This document shows, one piece after another, positions 53,601 through 64,000 of a DNA stretch of 64,000 nucleotides. This stretch comes from Trogon surrucura. Lineage: Eukaryota > Chordata > Aves > Trogoniformes > Trogonidae. The stretch lies in assembly GCA_020746105.1 (NCBI GenBank), contig CM036626.1:15146001-15210000 (forward strand), in the 5' to 3' direction. The notes under the pieces are model-generated. The model saw only the letters and a program-made list of their open reading frames with translations. It was not told where the DNA came from and did not search any database. Both the position numbers and the translations under genes were made by a program. Each line of letters opens with the position of its first letter. Within the stretch, counting starts at the first letter, position 1.

Positions 53601-56600
53601 AGGCCCATTTAAGGGCCTTTAAGCCATGACCTCCAGAATAGATCATGTCCAGATGTAGACCTTGTGTACTAGTATCCTTTCCTACGCCCACAAAATGTAG
53701 ATTTTTAATTTTTTTTTTGTATTTGTGAATATATTTTGAGCTAATCTCAAGTGAAGGTACTAAATGCAAAATTTAAGTCCGAGCTTTCATTTTATTTCTC
53801 CAGGATTTGGCTTTGGCCAAACATATACAAACCACCCAACAGGAATGATATTCCCTTCATGCCCATATGCAAAGTAGTATCCAAAGTAACAGGTTTTTGT
53901 CCTTAATCTTGAAGTTAACTTGAACAATTTCATTAATATAATTGTAATGCTAGAGTAAAAATTGCAGAAAAATTTAACTTAAGGATTATATTTATAAGTA
54001 AAATTATCTTCATGTTAAACAATACATTAATATTAAATACATTAAATAATGCTAAATCCATTAAGTGTTAAATAAAAATAATGATGTAAGATAAAGTTAA
54101 ATAATACAGAAATTGTGGCCCAAAGACATATTTAAATCAATTTATGGAAAATATGTAGCTGATTACATTCAGATAATTATGTCTTGCAAAGAAATATTAA
54201 AATTGTGCTCCAAGAGGCACCATCAAGCATAAACTGAAATTATGGTAAAATGCTGACAGGGCAATCCAGCCTGAGAAAGCTGACCTAGGGATTGTTACTT
54301 ATCATTGCTGCTGAGTATGGTAGCATTTTTTATGACCACACCTACTTAAAAAACAATAAAACAAAGAAAGAAAATCAACCAAACAAAAAACCCAACACCC
54401 CAAACCCAAAGAAACCCAAAGACAAATAAGCAAAAAAAAAACCCCCAAACATTTACCTATTAGTATTATGCTGTGTAACATTATACTATATTAGCTACTT
54501 TTAAAGTAGTATTTTTAATCGTTGATTTGGTCTGATTGCACTCTAATATGTTTTCTGTGAAATTCATCAAAAATTTTGTTTGGTTGGTTGTTCTTTAACA
54601 AGGGAAAATGAGTGTGTCTGGTTTTTGAACGTGGAATGAATGAATGCTCTCTGCACTGGCCGTCGCATTTGGTTCATACCTGACTGGCCAAATCATGAGG
54701 CCAATGCATGAGCAGTGGTTTTGGGTCCTCATACAGTTCCCTCTGGAAAGGACCTTTTTTTCCCAGGCTTAGCACTGTTGCTATTATTTTAATTCATTTG
54801 TAGTTGTAAAAGCAGAGTGAGAATTAACTTTTAGTCAAGCATTAGAATAGGAGGATGGCTGCGTAGTGGAAACTGTAGATTTGGACAGATTTTCTGATTT
54901 TTTAACCTGTCTGACAAGAGCTGACAACATTTATTTAGACTAATGTCTTGTAAAACAATAGTCCTTGTTAAGAGTAAACTATCTATGGAAAAGTAATATG
55001 AACTACAGAATCTAAGTGTGTGTTAAGTTTATTGCATTAGGGTACTACCATTTCTTCAAATAATTTTTCTCAAATGTCTAATTTGTGTTAACATGAAGGT
55101 GTAAGTTATATCTGCTTTAGATAGGAATAGTGGTAAATTTTGAAGGTGGCAAAATGAGGTTCCTGAACGCTTCTGTTCTGCCACTGCACAGATTAGGTGC
55201 CTTTCACTATGGTATTTTGACCTTTAACATCAGATTTTGAATGCAGCTCAGGAACTTTTCTTTGGCCTCTTCATTTTAATGCAACCCAAACACTTCCTGA
55301 GCAAGCCATTAGGCAGCAGCCAAATTTTGTTTTAATCAAATGGACTCATAGATGGGTTGTTTTCTGTGTCTGGCCAGGATTCTGATTTGCAAACATAAAA
55401 GGGGACTTAGAACTTCAGGATGCTGTTAGCAAAGTAGCACTGAAACAAAAATTCAAGAAATCATGTGGAGCCACTGTGTTAAAAAATACATATACAGTGT
55501 AAACATGTAGCAGTCGACACAAAATTAAAACAGTGTCTTGCTGGAGGATGTCGCTGCACTTGCGCTGGTTAATATGCTGTGACACAATCGTAATTCTGGA
55601 TTAAAGGTCTGTGCAAAAGACCCAGTGTGCTTTTCGGTATATGGTAATGACTGGTATGTAGTGATTTATCTTACAGTTCACAAAAGCTGTGTTTAATAGG
55701 TGTGGCTTGTGTTGCCGATTTATTTGCTGTAGAGCAAATGAACATACATCATTCCTCCTTTGAGCTGAATATGCAAGCAGGACAGTCAAAAGCAGCTGCT
55801 TTGGAAACTCTCTCTTTGCATAAAGACATGTATTGCACCTAGAAGTTTTCTCTTTACTGAGAGCAGGTGGAACCATTACATCTGTGTCTCAAAGGATTGA
55901 GTGGCTCAGCTGTAATAGAGGGATTCTACACTCTGTTCTGTGTTCAAGGCCCTTTTCAAACCCAGGACTGAACTGGTAAACTCTTAGTAATAAGAAAGTG
56001 TTACATTTCAGATGCTTGTGTTAAAAGGGTTTTTCAATTTTAAGTTTTTCTATTTTAAGCTTGTTTAAGCTTACTAACAAGGACCTAGAATTAGTTACCT
56101 TAATAGCTGACTGCTCAAAATCCTTACTCTTCTTTTAAAAAGCATTCTATTATGTATGTAGTGTTAGTAAAGAATTGATGACACTATCACATTTTCTGGA
56201 GAGATAAATGCACTGACAGATATAAAGCTGTATCTCCTTAGCCTTGGCTACTTTAATCATCCCAACAGTCCATGTTTAAGGTGCACAAAACTAATCAAGT
56301 GCCATATTCTGGTCCTCTACAGCAGAATAGAAAACACCACCTTGGAAATTTAGCTCCTGAAAACTTTATCTTTAACCCTCAAATCTGCAAAGTATCTGTT
56401 AAGAAATTAATTTCAGATGATAGATGTTGAATGTGCTGAAAGGTTTGCAAATGATTCACTGGTCAAAAATGTCATAAATTTGCCTGCAGCATATTCTTTA
56501 GCCTGCAAAGTTGAAAGGATTTGATTATGGATACCTCTGCAGATCAAATTGTTCTCCTCTTCAGTATGGAATTTTCTGCCTTTAAATTATATTTAAACTC

Positions 56601-59600
56601 GGTAACAGGTGGGGAAGCTGACTACAAAACCCAACAATACTTTCAGAAATTGCACACTTATGAATAGGAGGGGTAATGTTATTTGTGGATATGTCACTCT
56701 GTCACTCATGCTCTTATAATTTAGGACGTATTAGTCTATTTGCCTTGACTTGATCAGAAAAGGCTCCCATTTTCAGTGGGACAAGTAGAGAAGGGTGACA
56801 TCTAGTAAGCAGACCTTTAGCTGCTGATTACAGCATTATTACTATTCTTCCTGTTTTAGTTAACTGGACACTTCTAGTCATCAGGAAATTATGACAAGAG
56901 CAATATTCAGAAAATGCTAAACTTCTAAAAAAATTAGTTTCAGATTGATGCCTAGCATTCCTCAACATAGGAATTTTTTCCTACGGAAAAAGAAAAATGA
57001 CTTTTTATTCTTACAGATATTGGAATAAATTAATTCAGGGCATAGTTTTACTGAAACTAATAGAATGACATTATAGTCTAGGATGAATTACAAACGAGTC
57101 CTTTCTGTGTCCAATGAAATTTCAAACTTTTAACCTCTTATAAATCAAGTATTTAAAAGGTCCACCCATTCCCTGACATTCTCAAAGGTTTCCTGGAGTT
57201 AATAAATCAGGATAATGCTTTATTTCATTCTAACTTTTACATTGCTCCCTCACGCCAGAAATCCATGACCCCTTGTTCTCAGTTTCAACAGCACAAAACG
57301 TTTCCCGCTCTTTTGGGTGTGTTCGTCATGGTGTCACCTACCAGATGATGTCATGCTAACAACAGCTTCTCAAAAGACACAGAGTAAAAGCATATACGTA
57401 CCTTAAGTGAGGGTTCAGCCCCTTTTGTTAAATCAGCTTCTCAGAGTGTAATAACTGCTGTGGAAGGTCATGAATAAAGGTCCATTTGGCTTCATATGTT
57501 CAGTGACAATCAGTTTAGAGAAGGAGTTTGAGAAATAGAAAAATTCCTTGGGGATTACATTCACCAGACATTGTGCCCAAACTAAAGCATAGTGGTGGGA
57601 GGACGGAAGAATAGCAGCTGGTCATTTCCTTCCATGGAGCAGTTCTGCTGTCACCTTTCTTGTTGCAGACTGCAAAGAGAAATGAGCTAGAACTACATGT
57701 CTCAATATGAAATGTCTCCTACAAACACTAGGATGTTGAGGAAGTCAAACATAAGCCTTTAGCAAGAGTTAGGTGTAAAACAACCTTCTGCAAAATGCCA
57801 TCTTCTCACATGCATTTGGTTTTCTGTGGATTAAGCTAAGTGTTTCTGGTAGTGTGAGTCTACCCAGTGCCAGACATTTGGAAAAGAATGTGAGACAAGT
57901 GTATTTTAAACTTCTCTTTTCAATGTAGTCAACCACCCGGATCAGTTTCACCTTTCCTGACAATAGGAATAGAGGAGGAGATGGAATAGGAACTATCACA
58001 AAGATTCTGGATCATCTAAATATTCTTCACATCTCTGCTTTAAACATTATGTTAAAATAACACCCTCACAACTTCCTTAGAAGTCTCTGGAAAGCTTTTT
58101 CCCACTCGTAAGAATCTGCCCACTTAGTCTTCTGTGCCTGAATCGTAACACCCAAACAGATGCCATCCATTTCTGAAAGAGCGCAGCAGCAATCCGTACG
58201 CGTCTTCTCTTGCCCTCCCACCATACCCGTTATCGGGCCTCTGAAATCTGTGCCAGCCAAGTAGGAATCTACCTATTGTTCCTTGTTCTTCTAGGTGGAT
58301 CTGTGCATGTAAATGTTATGTATGCCTTTCTGCTGCAAGGTTCTTCTGTTGTTGATTGTCTTTGCTCACTTTTAACAAGTCATTGGGGAAAGTAATTGTC
58401 CAGCAGATATGAAATGACACATAATCTGGTACTCCTCTATCGTCTGCATTTGCCTTTCCAGTGGATTAGAGTACAGCTGTGAAAGATGAGGAAGTTCATG
58501 TGTCAGGACTGGCACATAGCTATACTTTCGTAACATTTTAGGGTATTCTATATTTTGTCTCTTAAAACTTTGAGTTAATGCTGTTTCTGGGCATAATGAG
58601 CGGAGGTTTTACAGCAATGTGCTTTTTTTCTGGTCTGCCAGCTAAATTCTATTTTGACCCAATCACAGAATATAAATCTACAGGTGCTGGCTTGATGTCA
58701 ATTAACAGCTGATTTTTCACTGCTATAAAGAAAGTATTTTAGTAAGAGGAGTTTCTTCAGTACACAAGTAATGTAGGATCTTTAAAAAAAAAAAAAGATG
58801 ACAACAAAAGGAATGTATTTCCGTTTAAAAATACGATGATAAAAGGCAAAGCAGTAAAAACATCCTTAGGTACTTTTCAACAGTACACAAAAATGTGACT
58901 TGGCTGAAACATCTGCAGTATCACATCATCTGCTCTGTAGGAATCTTGTTGAAGGCAATTAATTCTTAATTAGCAATGTGCCAGCAGACAGCTCAAGAAA
59001 GGTTTGTTTGCTGAGTTAGTCTATGTTGTCATATGTAATTTATGTGATAGAGCAGTTGCAGTAGCATAGTGTCTGTATGAATTACTAGGTCTGCTTTAGA
59101 GAACACGTACTGCTTTCTCTTACACTCTGGAAGTTTCAGTGCTTAAATCCTTACAGTGCTAAAATGTAAATAATTATTGAATATGATAGGGTGTGCTTGA
59201 TAAGAGCTGATCAGTAGTTTCCAGGCGATTGATCAGTTTTCCTAAAATGCAACTTCAGCCAAAAAGAATTCAGTAAAGGAAACATTCTGAAAACATGACC
59301 TCTCTTTTTAGTTTTAAAGCAGTATAGTGATGTTGCACTCCATTTTCAAAGATATAAAACACCAAAACTAAAACATGATTGAGTCGAACAGAATTTTGGA
59401 AGTAACTTGTCATATGCACGTCTTACTGTTTTGCATCATGGAGAAAAGTAAATGATCTTCCTTGTGGGTTGACCTGTCTTTTGGAGCTTTTCTCCTATTT
59501 CGCATCTGAAACTGAACCAAACCGCTCCCCCATTCACATCTCACGACTGCATTTCTTAGGATAACTTGCAGTTGGTCGTTCTGATGTATTTTAAAACTAC

Positions 59601-59717
59601 ATTTGGCAGGCTGTGCAGTGTTGCTGCCACCCTTCACTTAACATGAGTATTGCATATGTTACCATGTTTGTGAGGGACGGTCAGACCCTTCACTGTGGTC
59701 TTTGTCTTCTGTACAAG
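50638..59717. other. Intergenic or intronic DNA, no gene recognised
   Basis: About 9 kb of AT-rich sequence. An A/C-rich low-complexity block (AAACCC units) lies at 54.34-54.45 kb. A short exon-like frame after an acceptor at 52374 is listed in the findings. The remaining open frames are under 110 codons and unremarkable on both strands. Confidence 0.5.
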
Positions 59718-60221
59718 TGTTGAGGTTTAACCCCGGGAGCAGCTGAGCACTGCTCAGCCTCTCGCTCGCTCTCCCCCAAGGGGATGGGCTAGAGAACTGG
59801 AAGGATAAAAGTGAGAAAACTTGGGGGTCGAGATAGAGGCAGTTTAATAGGTAAAGCAAAGCCACATGTACAAGCAAAGCAAAATAAAGAATTCATTCGC
59901 GATTTCCCATCGGAAGGTAAACGTTTAGCATTTTCCAGGAAAATGGGCTTCATTGTGTATGACTGTCACTTGGGAAGACAAATTTATTGCTGAGCATGAC
60001 ATCATATGGAATGGAATATTCCTTTGGTCAGTTGTGTTCCCTCTTGACTTTCTGTGCAGTCCCAGCTTACTCACTGGTGGGCCAACATGAGAAATAGAGA
60101 AGGCTGTGATGCTGTGTAAGCACTGCTCTGTAATAGCTAAAATATCAGTGTGTTGTCAACTCCAAAACAGCTCCACACCAGCTACTATGAAGAAAATTAA
60201 CTCTCAGCCAAAACCAACACA
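59718..60221 (+). mobile_element. Solo LTR of an avian endogenous retrovirus family
   Basis: Starts 'tgttgaggtttaaccccggg', has 'aggataaaagtgagaaaact', 'aagcaaaataaagaattc', 'gctgagcatgacatcatatg' and 'taagcactgctctgtaatag', and ends 'cagccaaaaccaacaca'. The TG...CA ends, the length of about 500 bp and an internal AATAAA fit a complete LTR. I know this sequence family as a high-copy repeat in bird genomes but cannot give its database name. There is no internal coding region or second LTR, so it is a solo LTR left by recombination. A clear target-site duplication was not visible. Confidence 0.85.
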
Positions 60222-63200
60222 GTAGGGAAGTTGTAGAAAAGAGTGTAATAAGCTGTTGAATCATAACAGGAGAAATTAATTTTCATCAAGATATGTTTCT
60301 CTTCCTTGACACATATTTAAAAAAATACACATGAAGGCATATAATTGCAAGGTATTTAACTATTCATGATTAGCTTCATTTATAAACTCAAAAATATTTT
60401 TTCCGTTACTGTTCTATAGATTCAGTCTAAAACCTGAAAGCCACATTAAGTTGTGTGAAATTCATGGATTCACACAAAGCCTGGCTAGGTGGGCTGTTCA
60501 TGCAAAAGAATTGCAATGGGACCACTGCTCAGGGGGTGGAGGAGATGCTTCTTCCTGTCAGGTCCACTCTTTCCCACCTGAGATGTAGAGTTGTTAAATT
60601 TGTTGAACTTTGTAAACTCTAACAGTCTCCCCAGATTGACCTGGAGCGTATAGTGCACAAAACAACTCCTTACCCTACCTTCTTCCACAGCAAGAAAGAA
60701 TGTCTGGGAGAAGGTAAAAGACTTTGGGTGCCTGCAGAGAGCATCTGTAATCTGAATTCAATTCTACTCTGTTTTAATATTCACTGACTTCCTTTAATAA
60801 TACAAATTCTGAACTCTTAATATAGTTTAAAATATGTCCAGAGGGCCTGAGCACCAACTTTCCTCAGAGTTCATTTGTTTTCCATGTTGTAGCACCTCTC
60901 AGTAAGTACGAGTTTGGCACAGTGGTGGTATGCATAGCTGCACGAGGACTTCAAACTCAGTTTCTGATCTGGAAGAATAATTGACTAGTAGCTTCTGTGG
61001 TGTTGTGTGTCTAATTCTTCTGAGGTCTCTATTTGTTATTTCTTTATTTTAGTCTCACTTGTAAGTCACATCAAACTATCATTCCATGGGTATCTCCTCT
61101 TTTAGTGCGGTCACTTACATGGGTAAGCATTTTTGTCTTGTCACATAAACCCAGTGCATTTTACTCTGTGTTGTGGGAATCATTTGGCTCCATACATTTG
61201 CTAAGCTACTGGAGGGTTGTTATTTTTGTCAATATGTAGAAATATACGTCACGTCGTCTTATTCAGAAGTACAGTGTCTCAGTGTTTACTGTTAGAGGCA
61301 TAAGGACACTTTTTTTTCATAGAATGAAGTCATTGCTTACTGTTTGTTTTCTTGCTGCTCGAAGTGCTAGCAAAAGTAAAAATGTGCTTTTATTAGCTAA
61401 GTCAGCAGATAAGACTTTGACACAACACAGGAAGATTCTCTGTTCAATTTGGATAGATGACTGCTAACCCTTGGAAGTTGTATTCCAAGCTTGCTATTGG
61501 CGGTTCCCTCCCAGTGCTGTCTGTCTGTCTGTCCAACTCCTGTTGGTGCTGCTGAAGATGCTGTTAGCAATGTTAGCAGAAGGGCGTCTCCGTAAAGCAT
61601 AATGGGAAGGGTGCTTATCTGGGTGTGACAACACAATACGTACCCACCTTTTTCATGAGACATTAGATCACCTCTGACATATATTAAAATAAAAGCAGTT
61701 ATTGAATAACTGCAAGAAAAGTCTGCCTGACAAAAGGCACCGGGGAACCTTGTAGGGGATCTGAAGTTAACCCTTTCACAGCAAGATTCCTCAGAGGTGA
61801 TCCAAAGATGAAGATATTTTAGTGCAAGTCCATAGCAGAAAACTTGTGTTGTGGAATATATCACCAGCTCCTGTTTAGAAGTTCAGATGGTCTTGAAGAT
61901 AAAATGCATGTGACAGAAAGAAAATACATATTTTGGACTGTTGACAGCAAGGGACAAGAGAAGGCCCCCAAAGGGCAACATCAATAGATGAAAAAGTAGT
62001 TTTCACAGCTCTCTGGAACTCTAAATACAGCATCTCAACCATTGTGAGGCACAGGCAATAGATTTGAGAGAGAGAGATCTACAGTGATAGCTGCTAAGCC
62101 TTTCTAAATAGAAGCCCAGCAATCAATTGTTGCTTAACTTAAAGTTGTTATCTGCAACAGATAAATATCCTTTTGTCCCATTGCAGCAAACCGGTTAGAC
62201 ACAAATCATACAGCCTATAGCTTTTTGACTTAAGTCCAGTTTGTAATAGCATAGCTAAAGGTGTCTTGTTCAAAAATTGCTTTGTGATCTTAGGCTTTTG
62301 ATCCAGAATATTGTGTCAGATCACTATCACTAATGAAGTTCTTATTGTGTTTCTTTGCTTTTGTGTAGCTATTTACCTGTAAAGAGTCTAACTATATGAA
62401 ATCTTTCCATAAGGTTTGTGCAGATTTTGCTTAAATCTAAACTAAAGCTTTTATGTCTGGAGAGGATTGTTGTTCCCGCCTCCCTCCAGCTATATTGACA
62501 CAGGGTTCTATATTGTTGAAACAACAAAGAAATCAGCTGTTATACTGGTGTGATATGGAGAAGAAATGGACCCAAGCCCAAGTCTTTTCATTTCGAAAGC
62601 TATATAACGTGACTTTTGCTCACATTAAACACTCTCATGAATGTGGCATCGGTCCCTCTATTAGGAAATCAGCTCTGTTCATGGTAGCTGTAATCCTAAT
62701 GCGAATTCTACTTTAGGCAGCTCTTTGCCTCTTTTTTGCTTGTTTTATTCAGCAAAGATGAAAAAATCTAGAAGCACATATGTCGGCCGACAGAGTGTAG
62801 CAGAGACTTCACTCTTGTAAAATGTAGTGCTGTGGAAAATGAGGCATCCTAACAAGGATCTGAAGTGCAGGATAAGCAAAGGACCCTGATTTCCAAGAGA
62901 AATTGTATATCCAAAGTATGAGAAGCAGAATGTAAATTGTATCATGCAGTTTTCTTTATGTCCCTTCTGAATTGCATTGGGGTCAGACACTAAGGAGAAA
63001 AAAAAACCAAGAGAGTTAATCCTCCACATGTGTTGGTATAATACTCTGTGTATTTGTGTCTTGAAAGTATGGACCGGGTAGAGGTCCCAGAACATAGTAA
63101 ATGGGAAAATAGACTGCATATGAGTTCTGGCAGTAACCAAAGCAGCTTGGGTATCGTGTGTATTCTGCCATGCCTTTCAGCCATGTATTTCAGCATTCTG

Positions 63201-64000
63201 ACAGAATCCTGTGGGAAAGCGGCTTCTTTTATTTTGAGGTTCTTCAAGTTACTCTATATATCACTTCCTCATCTTTATTAATTTTAGGTTATAAATCCAA
63301 ATAAATGTGGACTTAGAAAATTTGGTACTTCACAGCACCTTTCTTTGGCTAGCAGAAACATATGGTTTCCACTCCCACCCCTACTTTCTACACAGAGTTG
63401 TAATTGTTTCCTTGGGAGTGTGGAGATAAACTTGAATAAGGCAGAACTCTAGTTGTTTCATTAGGTCACATCATTTCAATGTGGAACTTGAGAGGAATGG
63501 CCAGGAAACCTGCTTCTGGTGAGTGGGTTGGAGGCAACAATCCTAAATGCTTCTGCAGAACTGATGTGGGAATGGAGTAGACAATGCAGAAGAAATCTAC
63601 TTTGACATAACTAGATGACTTGATGCATGCTACTGCTAGCCCTTCCACAGAATGCGTACTAATTTAGATAATTGACTAGTTTTAGATAATTGACTGATGT
63701 TTTAGTTGTAAATATTGGTTTCACTAGTAGCAGCCTTCCGATAGTGGTAACTCCTAGTCTTTTGTCTCACAGTACAGCCGTGTTGCAAGGTTTGCTGTCA
63801 TCCCAGTGAGGAAATTGAACTCTGATTGCGTGTCACATGCAGATCTCCCAACAGACTGATAGAAGCAGACATGAATTTATGATGAGGAGCATGAGCTACA
63901 CTAGGTTAGTGCATGAACTCAGTTGTAGCCTGTAATCCTGAGTTGTTTTTTTCATTGCAATAGAGGAGGCTCCATCAGATTAAAAAATGGCAGAGTTATC
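60222..64000. other. Right end of window, no gene recognised
   Basis: AT-rich sequence with a CTGT tetranucleotide run near 61.52 kb. The 155-codon - strand frame at 61397-61864 has no recognisable domain. An 18-bp-period near-duplication (TTTAGATAATTGACT, twice) is at 63663-63698. At the very edge, 'tttttttcattgcaatag' resembles a + strand acceptor at 63963, but the following exon cannot be judged in 37 bp. Confidence 0.5.

Noticed and set aside
61397-61864. 155-codon - strand frame
   Set aside because: No domain, mixed Cys/Ser composition with TDRQ from a CTGT repeat, and no supporting signals.
63964-64000. Possible coding exon starting at the right edge (RRLHQIKKWQSY)
   Set aside because: Only 37 bp are visible. 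An acceptor-like sequence alone is not enough evidence.

Overview
This is vertebrate nuclear DNA, almost certainly from a bird. It is AT-rich, has long introns and intergenic DNA, and shows no bacterial-style gene packing. It carries several truncated CR1 LINEs with the 'atcatagaat' end and an LTR family I know from bird genomes. I cannot name the species.

The one gene identified with confidence is the 3' end of ATP2B2 (plasma-membrane Ca2+ ATPase 2, PMCA2) on the + strand. The window opens inside an ATP2B2 intron. It contains the 172-nt optional exon of splice site C (3835-4006), about 10.4 kb of intron, and the last coding exon (14398-14709) ending in the ETSL PDZ ligand. The 3' UTR runs to a polyadenylation signal near 17.67 kb. 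Skipping the optional exon gives the b-type tail with the second half of the calmodulin-binding helix and the PDZ ligand. Including it and joining directly to the last exon shifts the frame, which reads HPRREGIP and stops. A second acceptor-like AG 38 nt upstream of the last exon would restore the frame, because 172 + 38 = 210.

From about 17.7 kb to the end (46 kb) I recognise no protein-coding gene. This stretch holds five CR1 fragments, two of them an inverted pair at 43.9-44.8 kb. It also holds an exact 46-bp tandem duplication at 22.6 kb, one essentially complete solo LTR at 59.7-60.2 kb, and a partial relative of it at about 50.5 kb. An isolated CpG island at 46.0-46.3 kb has GC boxes, outward splice donors and a nearby TATA box, and is the best candidate promoter for an unidentified transcript. 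Several short exon-like open frames are reported as low-confidence leads.

The intron between the two ATP2B2 exons holds the 3' end of a non-CR1 LINE with a still-open C2HC zinc-finger frame at 4275-4475. That is unusual in a bird.
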